Below, in pieces: positions 54,504 to 63,642 of a DNA stretch of 64,000 nucleotides; position 1 is the first letter of the stretch, and each line of letters starts with the position of its first letter. This DNA is from Luminiphilus sp051201685. Lineage in GTDB: Bacteria > Pseudomonadota > Gammaproteobacteria > Pseudomonadales > Halieaceae. The stretch lies in contig NZ_CP179213.1 of assembly GCF_051201685.1 (NCBI RefSeq), positions 1,674,001-1,738,000 of the forward strand, read 5' to 3'. The position numbers were made by a program, and so were the translations under genes. Below the pieces are notes generated by a model. The model did no database searches and was not told the origin of the DNA. It saw only the letters and a list, made by a program, of their open reading frames with translations.

Positions 54504-54968
54504 ATGAGTGTTTTGGTGCAAGCGACGCCATTTTCGACAGAGGTACAGCAGGAAATTTTGTTTGCCGACACCTCTGGTGCTGGCTTGGTCACATTCACAG
54601 GGTATTTGCGGGATTTTAGCGAACAGGGTGCCATTGAAGCTTTAGAGCTCGAACATTACCCCGGCATGACCGAACGCGTTCTCGAGGAGTTGGGGGAGGC
54701 CGCTGCCCACCGGTTTGGTCTGCGGGGGTGGCGCATTGTGCATCGCTATGGACGAATTCAGCAGCAAGACCCTATCGTTTGGGTCGGGGTGCTTGCGGAC
54801 CATCGCTCTGAGGCCTTTGCGGGCTGTCAGTTTATAATGGACACGTTAAAAACTAAGGCACCATTTTGGAAAAGAGAATATATGTGCGATGGGCGTGTGA
54901 TTTGGGTGCGAGCCAAATCGGAAGACAGCGAGCGGGAGAAGTCTTGGCAGGAGAGTGGCCATGAGTAG
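54504..54968 (+). CDS. moaE: Molybdopterin synthase large subunit MoaE
   Basis: A 154-residue protein. GYLRDF, LEHYPGMTE and LKTKAPFWKREYMCDGRVIW are the MoaE motifs, the last with the active-site lysines. It inserts the dithiolene sulfurs with MoaD to form molybdopterin. Its 3' end overlaps the next gene by eight bases. Confidence 0.95.
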   Translation: MSVLVQATPFSTEVQQEILFADTSGAGLVTFTGYLRDFSEQGAIEALELEHYPGMTERVLEELGEAAAHRFGLRGWRIVHRYGRIQQQDPIVWVGVLADHRSEAFAGCQFIMDTLKTKAPFWKREYMCDGRVIWVRAKSEDSEREKSWQESGHE

Positions 54969-55440
54969 CACTGACTTTCGCAATGCCCTAGGAGCATTTA
55001 CCACTGGTGTGTGCCTCATTACAGTAAATGACGCCCAATCTGGGGCGCTAGCCCTCACAGCCAACTCTTTCAGCTCACTCTCACTCGACCCGCCACTGGT
55101 GTTGTGGAATATACAGAACGACTCTGATTGCTTCAGGGAGTACACCGATTGCCCGTATTTTGGTATTTCGATTTTATGCGCAGACCAGCAAGCGCTGTCT
55201 GGCCGCTACGCCCGCAAAGACAATCACAGCATTGTGCAAGAGGACTTTGTTTTCGACGAATACAACGTACCGTTGCTAGAGCGTGCTGTTGCTCGATTCA
55301 GCTGCAAGCGTTTTCAACTCATAGAGGCGGGCGATCATCATATTGTGATTGGTGAAGTTGTAGCTTTCGACGCTATAGACGAGGCTCCGCTGTTATTCAG
55401 TCGCGGCTCCTACGGCCAGTTGGCCACCCGAACCGATTAA
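54961..55440 (+). CDS. Flavin reductase-like FMN-binding protein
   Basis: A 159-residue protein. The FMN-binding layout of the flavin reductase domain is present: FRNALGAFTTGVCLITV, ALTANSFSSLSLDPPLVLWNI and GDHHIVIGEVV. Such enzymes reduce FMN or FAD for partner monooxygenases. No monooxygenase is adjacent. ATG 54961 overlaps the end of moaE by eight bases, so it probably co-transcribes with moaCDE; a GTG two codons upstream is possible. Confidence 0.82.
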   Translation: MSSTDFRNALGAFTTGVCLITVNDAQSGALALTANSFSSLSLDPPLVLWNIQNDSDCFREYTDCPYFGISILCADQQALSGRYARKDNHSIVQEDFVFDEYNVPLLERAVARFSCKRFQLIEAGDHHIVIGEVVAFDAIDEAPLLFSRGSYGQLATRTD

Positions 55441-55449
55441 GGACTCCCA

Positions 55450-55989
55450 GTGAAATTCTGCCCAGATTGTGGTGCGCCCACGGAACGTCGGATTCCCGAA
55501 GACGATGACAGAGAGCGAGACATTTGCTCCGGTTGCAGCACCATTCATTACCACAACCCCAAAGTTATTGTAGGTTGTATTCCCGAACACGAAGGGCAAA
55601 TTCTTATGTGCAAGAGAGCCATTGAGCCGCGTTATGGCCTGTGGACTCTGCCCGCTGGGTTTATGGAAAACGGAGAGACCACTGCTGAAGGTGCCGCCCG
55701 AGAGACATGGGAAGAGGCGGCAGCTGTCGCAACGCAGCCCACGCTTTATCGTATTTTTGATGTGCCCCACATTAATCAGGTTTACATGTTTTACCGATGT
55801 GGTGTCGAAGGTGGGCGTTACGGTGTGGGTCCAGAGAGTTTGGAAACTGAGCTGGTGTCACCTGCCAATATACGGTGGGATGAATTAGCATTTCCCGTCG
55901 TTAGGGAGTTGCTCAGGGAATTTATTGAGGATAGCCACAGTGGCGATTTTCCCGTGCGCCACAGTGTTATCAGTCTCGGTCGTGGTTGA
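55450..55989 (+). CDS. Nudix hydrolase with N-terminal zinc ribbon
   Basis: A 179-residue protein. CPDCG and CSGC form a zinc ribbon at about residues 4-28. The Nudix box begins GFMENGETTAEGAARETW and ends EEAAAV: the metal-binding RE and EE are present, but the usual Gly after EE is Ala. The family hydrolyses nucleoside diphosphate derivatives, and zinc-ribbon members are often NADH- or ADP-sugar-active, which is not shown here. GTG 55450 is nine bases after the flavin reductase stop. Confidence 0.85.
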   Translation: MKFCPDCGAPTERRIPEDDDRERDICSGCSTIHYHNPKVIVGCIPEHEGQILMCKRAIEPRYGLWTLPAGFMENGETTAEGAARETWEEAAAVATQPTLYRIFDVPHINQVYMFYRCGVEGGRYGVGPESLETELVSPANIRWDELAFPVVRELLREFIEDSHSGDFPVRHSVISLGRG

Positions 55990-56053
55990 GCAGCGTTCGT
56001 GAATATCCACAGGCAGCGTCACGCATTTTTTTAACCATAGAAGGGCTTATACG

Positions 56054-56533
56054 ATGACATTCCCCAAAGTTGGCAATTTAGCTCCAACCTTCACTCTGCC
56101 GGATCAAGAGGGAGTTCAGGTTAAGCTGAAAGATTTCCGCGATCAAAAGAACGTGGTGGTTTATTTCTACCCTAAGGCCATGACGCCGGGGTGTACGATT
56201 CAAGCCGCCGGATTACGCGACAGTGCCGCCGCGCTGTCAAAGCGAAACACTGTTGTTCTGGGTATCAGTCCGGATTCGAGCACTCGCTTGGCGAAATTTT
56301 CTGAGCGGGACAGTCTCAACTTCACACTTCTTGCGGATGAGGACCATGGGGTTGCTGATAAGTACGGAGCCTGGGGACCCAAAAAATTTATGGGAAGGGA
56401 GTTTGACGGAATACTCCGAACCACCTTTATTGTTGGCAAGGATGGTCGTTTAAAAGCTGTGCTTGATAAGTTCAAGACGAAGAGCCATCACGAGGACCTG
56501 TTGGCGGCTCTGGACGGCTTATCCCTAGACTAA
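56054..56533 (+). CDS. bcp: Peroxiredoxin Bcp/PrxQ type
   Basis: A 159-residue peroxiredoxin. PKAMTPGCTIQAAGLRD carries the peroxidatic Cys47. In E. coli Bcp a resolving cysteine lies five residues later; here it is Ala52, so this copy should be 1-Cys or use another partner. Other Bcp segments (NFTLLADEDHGVADKYGAWG, FIVGKDGRLKAVL) are intact. It reduces peroxides with thioredoxin-type reductants. Confidence 0.93.
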   Translation: MTFPKVGNLAPTFTLPDQEGVQVKLKDFRDQKNVVVYFYPKAMTPGCTIQAAGLRDSAAALSKRNTVVLGISPDSSTRLAKFSERDSLNFTLLADEDHGVADKYGAWGPKKFMGREFDGILRTTFIVGKDGRLKAVLDKFKTKSHHEDLLAALDGLSLD

Positions 56534-56623
56534 TCAACCACCAATTGGGGATGAGTAATCCCCCGTTTCCATGTTGACTTTGATATTCTAGAGTCCCCAA
56601 GCGAGTAGTTAGTAGCGGCACTC

Positions 56624-57403
56624 ATGCGAATCATTACCTGTAATACAAACGGCATACGTGCAGCGCAACGCAAAGGTTTTTTTACCTGGTTGTCCCAGCA
56701 GAATGCCGATGTTGTATGCATTCAGGAAACGAAGGCCCAGATCCACCAACTCGATCCCGCAGTATTCTCGCCAGAGGGCTATCACTGTACCTACAATGAC
56801 GCGCAGCGTCCTGGGTACAGCGGCACGGCTGTTTTTAGTCGGGTAAAGCCTAAAAAACTGGTGACAGAATTGGGTTGGGAGCCCATGGACTCTCAAGGTC
56901 GCTACTTGCAGGTGGATTTCAAGGGCTTAAGTGTCATCTCGCTTTATGTGCCTTCGGGCTCCAGCGGAGATGAGGCTCAGGACCGTAAAGAAATTTTCAT
57001 GGAAAAGTTTTTGCCACATCTCCAAGCGTTAAAGCGCAAGCGGCGAGAATTTGTTATTTGCGGCGACTGGAATATTTGTCATCGCGAGATTGACCTGAAA
57101 AACTGGCGCGCTAACAGAAAGAATTCAGGATTTTTACCTCACGAGCGCGCATGGTTGGATCAGGTTTTTGACGAGGTCGGCTGGGTCGATGTGTTTCGCC
57201 GTATTAACCCGGATCCAGATCAGTACACCTGGTGGTCTAATCGCGGCCAGGCTTGGGCCAAGAACGTAGGCTGGCGCCTCGATTACATGCTGTGTACACC
57301 CGGCGTGGCGGCCACGGCAGCGTCGGCGAGTATTTATAGGGATGAGCGATTTTCCGATCACGCCCCGCTTATTATAGATTTCGATACTGACGTTGAAGCA
57401 TGA
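56624..57403 (+). CDS. xthA: Exodeoxyribonuclease III
   Basis: A 259-residue AP endonuclease of the exonuclease III family. MRIITCNTNGIRAAQRKGFF, VVCIQETKAQ, PSGSSGDEAQ, CGDWNICHREIDLKN, QYTWWSNRG and FSDHAPLIIDF are the family motifs with the metal and catalytic residues. It cuts abasic sites in base-excision repair. A small G/C hairpin (56547-56563) lies between this gene and bcp. Confidence 0.95.
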   Translation: MRIITCNTNGIRAAQRKGFFTWLSQQNADVVCIQETKAQIHQLDPAVFSPEGYHCTYNDAQRPGYSGTAVFSRVKPKKLVTELGWEPMDSQGRYLQVDFKGLSVISLYVPSGSSGDEAQDRKEIFMEKFLPHLQALKRKRREFVICGDWNICHREIDLKNWRANRKNSGFLPHERAWLDQVFDEVGWVDVFRRINPDPDQYTWWSNRGQAWAKNVGWRLDYMLCTPGVAATAASASIYRDERFSDHAPLIIDFDTDVEA

Positions 57404-57455
57404 CGACAGCATCCAGCACTCTTTCATTCAACGACATCGTCATTAGGAGATAAAC

Positions 57456-57791
57456 ATGTTCATATCAAGCGCCTACGCCCAATCTGGCGGGCCGGCACCG
57501 GCCGGTGGTGAGATTATGCAGATAGGGTTTTTGGTCGTTTTATTTGCGTTGTTTTATTTTTTGGCCATTCGGCCACAACGTAAGCGACAAAAAGAACACA
57601 CAGAGATGATCTCTGCCCTTAAAAAGGGCGACGAGGTGGCGATGTCTTCGGGCATGCTGGGTAAGGTTACGGCACTTGACGAAAACTATCTGACTCTCGG
57701 GGTGTCTGGTGGTTTAGAGCTAAAATTTCAGCGACTGCACGTCAATGCGATTTTGCCGAAAGGCACGCTCAAGTCTGTAGGCACCGAGTAA
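57456..57791 (+). CDS. yajC: Preprotein translocase subunit YajC
   Basis: A 111-residue protein with one membrane helix (MQIGFLVVLFALFYFLAIRPQ) and the YajC cytoplasmic part (MISALKKGDEVAMSSGMLGKV). YajC is an accessory subunit of SecDF. It is usually next to secD and tgt, but here it stands alone between xthA and a PLP enzyme gene. Confidence 0.93.
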   Translation: MFISSAYAQSGGPAPAGGEIMQIGFLVVLFALFYFLAIRPQRKRQKEHTEMISALKKGDEVAMSSGMLGKVTALDENYLTLGVSGGLELKFQRLHVNAILPKGTLKSVGTE

Positions 57792-57824
57792 ACTCTCATC
57801 GCATCGCTACATTACCCTGAGAGG

Positions 57825-58820
57825 TTGACGCTAGCGCAGCTGCCTACACCGCTAGAATTTTTGCCCCGAGCGAGTGCTGCTTGGGGTTGTGGCAAGCGCC
57901 TCTGGATAAAACGTGACGATCTCTCAGGTTCGACGCTAACGGGTAACAAGGTCCGCAAACTGGAATTTATTGCGGGGTTCGCGCAGGCCCAAAATTTGGA
58001 CACGCTTATTACCTGTGGTGGCCTGCAGAGTAACCATGCTCGCGCGACTGCCAATGTGTGTGCGAAGTTGGGTTGGCACTGCGAGCTCGTTTTACGAGGT
58101 CGTCACCCCGTCAGCGAGGGCAATACCTTACTCGATCAGCTGTTTGGCGCAGAGGTCACCGCGGTGGACCCCCGCCAATATACCGAAGATCTAGAGGGCA
58201 TCCTGCAACGCCGTGCGGAATATCATCGTAGTCAGGGAAGACGACCACTGATCATCCCAACCGGGGGCAGCAACGGCTTGGGAATTTGGGGATATGTCGC
58301 TGGGGCGGAAGAGCTGGTTGCCAATATGGACGCGGCAAACATCGACGAGGCGACTGTTGTCACCGCGACAGGGTCGGGGGGTACGCAAGCAGGCCTGACG
58401 TTAGGTATGGCACTGTTTAAGCCCGAGTGTCCCGTTTGGGGTTTCGCGGTTTGTGATGATGCTCAGTATTTCACCACGAAGGTCAATCAAGACATTGCGG
58501 AGGCGCAGGAGATATGGCCCGCGCTAGCTTGTGATAACCCCCAGATTAATACCAATGATGCTCATATTGGACCGGGGTACGGTCGAGCAACTGAACCTGT
58601 TTACGAGCGCATAGCAGCCCTCGCGAGCCTGGAAGGTATCGTTCTCGATCCTGTGTACACCGGCAAAGCTTTTCATGGTCTGTGTGAAGAGCTTGCTCGC
58701 GGGGCGTTTGCGAGTGCGAAAGATATAATATTTGTGCACACCGGAGGTATATACGGCATATTCCCGCATGGTGAGCAATTGGCTGCGGCGGTCAATCACA
58801 ACACTTCGACGCTCAAATAA
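57825..58820 (+). CDS. D-cysteine desulfhydrase/ACC deaminase-family PLP enzyme
   Basis: A 331-residue fold type II PLP enzyme. WIKRDDLSGSTLTGNKVRK carries the PLP lysine (Lys42), CGGLQSNHARATA follows, and TATGSGGTQAGLTLG binds the phosphate. It is like DcyD, which converts D-cysteine to pyruvate, H2S and ammonia; ACC deaminase activity cannot be excluded from sequence alone. TTG 57825 is the first usable codon after yajC, with GAGG immediately before it. Confidence 0.82.
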   Translation: MTLAQLPTPLEFLPRASAAWGCGKRLWIKRDDLSGSTLTGNKVRKLEFIAGFAQAQNLDTLITCGGLQSNHARATANVCAKLGWHCELVLRGRHPVSEGNTLLDQLFGAEVTAVDPRQYTEDLEGILQRRAEYHRSQGRRPLIIPTGGSNGLGIWGYVAGAEELVANMDAANIDEATVVTATGSGGTQAGLTLGMALFKPECPVWGFAVCDDAQYFTTKVNQDIAEAQEIWPALACDNPQINTNDAHIGPGYGRATEPVYERIAALASLEGIVLDPVYTGKAFHGLCEELARGAFASAKDIIFVHTGGIYGIFPHGEQLAAAVNHNTSTLK

Positions 58821-58835
58821 CGAGAGGCATCTGCT

Positions 58836-60191
58836 TTGGAATCGATCATTACTCAAATCAATGCGGTGGCCTGGGGTCCCGGCATGCTGATTTTGTTACT
58901 GGGGACCGGGGTTTTTCTCACCTTGGGGCTGGGCTTTATGACGCTACGCCGCATTCCTACCGCATTCCGTTTGCTGTTTGGTGGAGGAGCGGGGCAAGGC
59001 AGCGGTGACATCGCACCTTTTCGCGCGCTAATGACGTCCCTCTCTGCAACGATAGGCACCGGTAACATTGCCGGTGTGGCCACAGCGATCGCGCTGGGCG
59101 GTCCGGGGGCTCTGTTTTGGATGTGGATAACCGCGCTTTTTGGCCTGGCCACCAAATTTGCTGAGGGCGTTTTAGCCGTCGAGTACCGGGAGCGTGATGC
59201 CTTGGGTGGGTACAGCGGTGGTCCCATGTATTACATTCGAAACGGTCTGGGGCCGCGTTATAAATTTCTGGCGACGGCTTTTGCGCTGTTTGGCGCTATG
59301 GCGGGTTTTGGGTTGGCCAACACGGTGCAATCTAACTCAGTAGCACAAGTCTTGGGGGATAACTTAGGAATACCCTGGCAGGCGACCGGTATCGTTTTAA
59401 TGGTGGTTGTGGGCAGCGTGATTTTGGGGGGCATACAACGCATTGCTCTGATCGCAGGGGCGGTTGTTCCAAGCATGGCTATCGCGTACGTCTTAATGAG
59501 TATCATTGTGATAGCGATGCATATCGAACAAGTGCCTGCAGCTTTTGAAACGATTTTTAACTCGGCGTTTAATGGCGCATCAGCAGCAGGTGGATTCGCA
59601 GGTGCAACCGTTTGGGCGGCGATTCGCTTTGGTGTTGCCCGGGGTGTGTTTTCCAATGAGGCGGGGTTGGGTAGCGCGCCCATTGCCCACGCTGCAGCAA
59701 AGACCAATGAACCGGTGGAGCAGGGCATGATTGCGATGCTGGGAACTTTCATCGATACCTTGATCGTCTGTACCATGACAGGGTTGGTGATTGTGCTTAC
59801 CGGGGTATTTGAAACCGGCGAGTCAGGGGCTTCTCTCACGGCAATGGCGTTCGCAGAGAGCTTCCCCGGAGGTGAGTGGGTTGTGACGTTGGGCGTCATT
59901 TTGTTCGCCACGACAACAATGATCGGATGGTCATTTTATGGTGAGCGCTGCGTTGTTTATTTAGTGGGCACCCGAGGCATCTTGCCTTTTCGTATTCTCT
60001 GGGTCGCCGCAATTCCAGTCGGTGCCGGCTTAAACCTTGGGATAGTCTGGCTCATTGCGGATACTTTAAATGCGTTCATGGCTATTCCGAATCTCGTTGG
60101 ACTTCTGCTCTTGTCACCCGTAGTGTTTCGGCTGTCACGAGCGTATTTTTCCGGGGAAAGAAGAACCCCGGCATCAGCTAGCGGAGGTTAA
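58836..60191 (+). CDS. Sodium:alanine symporter (AGCS family)
   Basis: A 451-residue membrane protein with about 11 helices and AGCS signatures: LSATIGTGNIAGVATAIALGGPG, AEGVLAVEYRERDALGGYSGGPMYY, FGVARGVFSNEAGLGSAPIAHAAA and GWSFYGERC. It takes up alanine, glycine or related amino acids with Na+. TTG 58836 is eight bases after GAGAGG. It is 15 bases after the PLP enzyme, so both may handle D- or L-amino acids on one transcript. Confidence 0.92.
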   Translation: MESIITQINAVAWGPGMLILLLGTGVFLTLGLGFMTLRRIPTAFRLLFGGGAGQGSGDIAPFRALMTSLSATIGTGNIAGVATAIALGGPGALFWMWITALFGLATKFAEGVLAVEYRERDALGGYSGGPMYYIRNGLGPRYKFLATAFALFGAMAGFGLANTVQSNSVAQVLGDNLGIPWQATGIVLMVVVGSVILGGIQRIALIAGAVVPSMAIAYVLMSIIVIAMHIEQVPAAFETIFNSAFNGASAAGGFAGATVWAAIRFGVARGVFSNEAGLGSAPIAHAAAKTNEPVEQGMIAMLGTFIDTLIVCTMTGLVIVLTGVFETGESGASLTAMAFAESFPGGEWVVTLGVILFATTTMIGWSFYGERCVVYLVGTRGILPFRILWVAAIPVGAGLNLGIVWLIADTLNAFMAIPNLVGLLLLSPVVFRLSRAYFSGERRTPASASGG

Positions 60192-60192
60192 T

Positions 60193-61098
60193 TTGGCGTC
60201 TCCGGCTGTTCCTGCAAACTTGGTCATCGCGATTTCATCGCGAGCACTGTTCGATCTGGACACCGCGCATCAGGTTTTTGAGGAGCGGGGGCTGGCGGCT
60301 TATTCCCAATACCAAATCGACAACGAGCAAGTCCCACTCAACCCGGGCACTGCGTTTGGTGTCGTGCGTAAACTATTAGCGCTCAACGATAATCTTAGCG
60401 ACGCTATGAGAGTGGAGGTCGTATTGTTGTCCCGCAACAGTGCCGACACGGGGTTGCGTGTATTTAACTCGATAGAGCATTACCAATTGCCTATTACGCG
60501 AGCGGTTTTCAGCGGAGGCGAGGCGCCTTGGCGCTATATCGTGCCGTTTGGTTGCCAGCTCTTTTTGTCGGCCGAACCCGATGACGTGCGGAAAGCGCTT
60601 GAAAATCAAGTAGCAGCTGCCACGCTGATTTCAGGTCAGGCTTCAGATAATGAAAACCGGCAGTTGCGGTTTGCCTTCGATGGGGACGCTGTCTTGTTCT
60701 CTGATGAGGCTGAGCAGGTCTACAAACGCGATGGGCTGGAGGCTTTTACTGCCAGCGAGCGGGCCGCGCGCCATGAGCCCTTGCAGGGTGGCCCCTTCAA
60801 ACAATTTCTGGCCGCGCTGCAACAATTGCAGCAGGCTTTTCCCGTCGATGAAGCGCCCATTCGTACAGCCTTGGTGACCGCGCGCTCAGCGCCTGCCCAT
60901 GAACGCGTCATTCGCACGCTTCGAGCTTGGGATATCCGTATCGATGAATCAATCTTTCTGGGGGGGCTTGATAAGACAGAGTTTTTGAAGGCCTACCAAG
61001 CGGACGTATTTTTTGACGATCAGCAAACGCATTGCGACCGAGCAGCGGGCCATATCACCACAGGCCACGTTCCACACGGCGTTGCGAACCCCCCGTAG
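60193..61098 (+). CDS. 5'-nucleotidase-family (PF06189-like) protein
   Basis: A 301-residue protein. The start VIAISSRALFDLDTAHQVFE and the segment VPLNPGTAFGVVRKLLALN are typical of this 5'-nucleotidase group, with RVEVVLLSRNSADTGLRVFNS, SGQASDNENRQLRFAFDGDA and ADVFFDDQQTHC near the C-terminus forming the HAD-like acidic site. It is probably a nucleotide phosphatase of the cytoplasm. TTG 60193 is two bases after the AGCS stop. Confidence 0.85.
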   Translation: MASPAVPANLVIAISSRALFDLDTAHQVFEERGLAAYSQYQIDNEQVPLNPGTAFGVVRKLLALNDNLSDAMRVEVVLLSRNSADTGLRVFNSIEHYQLPITRAVFSGGEAPWRYIVPFGCQLFLSAEPDDVRKALENQVAAATLISGQASDNENRQLRFAFDGDAVLFSDEAEQVYKRDGLEAFTASERAARHEPLQGGPFKQFLAALQQLQQAFPVDEAPIRTALVTARSAPAHERVIRTLRAWDIRIDESIFLGGLDKTEFLKAYQADVFFDDQQTHCDRAAGHITTGHVPHGVANPP

Positions 61099-61207
61099 CG
61101 AATTTTTGCATAAAATGCATAAAAAACTCCAATTTTATGTCTAAAACGCTGGCCCCGAGCCCCAACTGGCGGTACTTTTCAAGCGTGTCCGAGTTCGGGG
61201 TGATAAT

Positions 61208-62182
61208 TTGAAACTGCAACAATTGCGCTACATCTGGGAGGTCGCTCATCACGACCTCAATGTATCTGCCACCGCACAGAGCCTGTTTACCTCTCAGCCG
61301 GGCATCAGCAAACAAATACGCTTGCTGGAAGATGAACTCGGCGTCGAAATTTTCGCGCGCAGTGGCAAACATCTGACGCACATCACGCCGGCGGGAGAGG
61401 TCATTCTCGAACTGGCGGGAGAAATGCTGAGGAAATCAGATGCGATTAAACGCGTAGCGCAGGAATTCTCAGACGAAACAAGCGGCACTCTGTCGATAGC
61501 AACCACGCACACCCAGGCGCGTTATGTATTGCCGCCCATCATCAAAGACTTCATGACCGGCTATCCCAATGTATCTTTACAGATGCAGCAGGGCACTCCA
61601 CCCCAAATCGCGGAGATGGCCGCTGAAGGCAGCGTGGATTTTGCGATTGCGACCGAGGCACTGCAGCAATTTAGTAGTCTAGTGCTCCTGCCTTGTTATC
61701 GCTGGAATCGTTGTATTGTGGTGCCGAAAGGGCATCCGCTGACACAGGTGGAACACTTAACCCTCGAGGCAGTGGCAGAGCACCCGATAGTTACCTACAC
61801 CTTTGGGTTTACAGGCCGATCAAAGCTTGATGATGCATTTAAAAGTCGAGGCCTAGTACCGCGGGTTGTTTTTACGGCAGTTGATTCAGATGTTATCAAG
61901 ACCTACGTAAGACTTGGTTTGGGGATCGGTATCATTGCGGGTCTTGCCCATGATGAAGCTCTCGATAATGACCTGGTTAAACTCAACGTCGACCATCTTT
62001 TTGCCAGTAGTGTGACCAGCCTTGCTTTCCGCAAGGGCTCATTTTTGCGCGGCTACATGTACGACTTTATCTTAGCCCTAGCTCCGCACTTAACACGGGA
62101 TATCGTGGTGGAAGCCCTCTCTAGGTCAACCCCTGTCGAACGAGAAGCGTTATACAGTCACATCGAACTGCCAACCTATTAA
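61208..62182 (+). CDS. cysB: LysR-type regulator CysB
   Basis: A 324-residue LysR protein. The start MKLQQLRYIWEV and the helix-turn-helix (NVSATAQSLFTSQPGISKQI) match CysB closely, as do FARSGKHLTHITPAGE and TTHTQARYVLPP in the co-inducer domain. CysB activates sulfate assimilation with N-acetylserine. Start is TTG 61208. The sulfur genes it controls are not here. Its 3' end overlaps pabB by four bases. Confidence 0.94.
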   Translation: MKLQQLRYIWEVAHHDLNVSATAQSLFTSQPGISKQIRLLEDELGVEIFARSGKHLTHITPAGEVILELAGEMLRKSDAIKRVAQEFSDETSGTLSIATTHTQARYVLPPIIKDFMTGYPNVSLQMQQGTPPQIAEMAAEGSVDFAIATEALQQFSSLVLLPCYRWNRCIVVPKGHPLTQVEHLTLEAVAEHPIVTYTFGFTGRSKLDDAFKSRGLVPRVVFTAVDSDVIKTYVRLGLGIGIIAGLAHDEALDNDLVKLNVDHLFASSVTSLAFRKGSFLRGYMYDFILALAPHLTRDIVVEALSRSTPVEREALYSHIELPTY

Positions 62183-63489
62183 GAGTCCAGAGCGCGCATA
62201 AAGCTAGAGACCTTGTCCAAGGTCTCCGCGTACTCGTCTTCGGGTACTGAGTCCCACGTGATTCCACCACCGCCCCAGCAGTACAGCACACCATCAATAG
62301 CCTCTAGGGTTCTAATTGCGATACTTGATTCCAGCCACCCATCAGCGGTCATGGCAAAAACACTCCCGCAATAAACACCCCTAGGCTTGTCTTCGAGCGA
62401 TTTTATAATCTCTACTGAACGCTTCTTGGGCGCACCAGTAATAGAGCCTCCTGGAGAGGCGGCGATTAATGCTGCCCCCGGCCGAACTTCTGTTTTAAGT
62501 CTGCCCTCGATTCGACTTACTAGATGGTGGACATTGTCGTAGCTGTATAGCTCGCAAAGTTCCGTGACCTCAACGGTGCCTGTTTGGCAGATTTTACCCA
62601 GATCATTACGGAGCAAATCTACGATCATTATGTTTTCCGCACGATCTTTAACGGAGCTCAACAGGGCGTTTGCGGAGGCCTTATCTTGGACAGGATCCGA
62701 GAAGCGGGGGCGGGTGCCTTTGATGGGCTGGGAGCGGATGTAGCCGGCATCGACGCTTAAAAATCGCTCGGGGGACTGTGAGATCACCGCGTGATCTGTT
62801 CCCAGCTTGAGAAAGGCAGCGTAATCCCCTGGGGCGACATCCCTTAATTTTTCGTAAATGCCATATTCTGATCCGCGATAGCGACACTGAAAACGCTGCG
62901 CGATGTTGGCCTGATAGCAATCACCTGCGGCAATTAGGGACCTTACTGCGCCCACCATCTCTTCGTATTTTTCGCGCGAGATATCTGGGGTAAACCTCTG
63001 TTCTATAACATATTTAAGGTTTACATCTTGAGCGTCGCTTTGAAGCCTTTTTGTTAGAACCGCGTCAATTTCTGCCGTGAGGCTTGGATCTTTGACAAGC
63101 CAGGCGCGCTGCTCGAAATGATCCTGCAGCACATACCAAGAGTATATTGCGGCAGAAGCTGGTTTTAAGGGCTCCCCGAATACCCCAAGCGCCCCTGTGG
63201 AGGCTGTTTCGAAATCAATAAAGCCAATGGCGATACGTGAGGTACCAGGAGGGCTTGCGTCGAGGTCTGCTTCGATAGCGCCCATCCAATCGGCGGCACT
63301 GCCGCCGAAATCAGCAACGTCAAAGTATCGATCTGGCAGTGCAGTGACGATGTCGTAGCGACCGCTGTCGGTGTCGCGTTTACGACTGTCGAGCATCGCA
63401 AAGCCATCTAAGTCGGCAAAACGACGACTCCAGACGGTTACATCATCCGAATAGGGTATTGGATGGCAATGTGTACTACGAATTTTCAA
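62179..63489 (-). CDS. pabB: Aminodeoxychorismate synthase component I PabB
   Basis: A 436-residue chorismate-binding enzyme from TTG 63489. The PIKGT motif (SQPIKGTRPRF), whose lysine forms the PabB adduct, separates it from TrpE and isochorismate synthases. Further motifs are ASPGGSITGAPKKRSVEIIK and RGVYCGSVF. It makes 4-amino-4-deoxychorismate for folate from chorismate and ammonia from PabA, which is not in the window. The open frame extends to 63576, so the start is uncertain. Confidence 0.88.
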   Translation of the reverse strand: MKIRSTHCHPIPYSDDVTVWSRRFADLDGFAMLDSRKRDTDSGRYDIVTALPDRYFDVADFGGSAADWMGAIEADLDASPPGTSRIAIGFIDFETASTGALGVFGEPLKPASAAIYSWYVLQDHFEQRAWLVKDPSLTAEIDAVLTKRLQSDAQDVNLKYVIEQRFTPDISREKYEEMVGAVRSLIAAGDCYQANIAQRFQCRYRGSEYGIYEKLRDVAPGDYAAFLKLGTDHAVISQSPERFLSVDAGYIRSQPIKGTRPRFSDPVQDKASANALLSSVKDRAENIMIVDLLRNDLGKICQTGTVEVTELCELYSYDNVHHLVSRIEGRLKTEVRPGAALIAASPGGSITGAPKKRSVEIIKSLEDKPRGVYCGSVFAMTADGWLESSIAIRTLEAIDGVLYCWGGGGITWDSVPEDEYAETLDKVSSFMRALDS

Positions 63490-63642
63490 GGATTTTGATG
63501 ACCCTTTCCCAACAAATTGACACAATACTGCTCTTAAACGTAAGTTACGAGCGCGCGCTTTCGGAGCGCCACACATCGGGTGCCCTGCGGGATCCCACTG
63601 TAGCTTAGCCGCGCCAACAAACCATCAGGATATAGAATTTCC

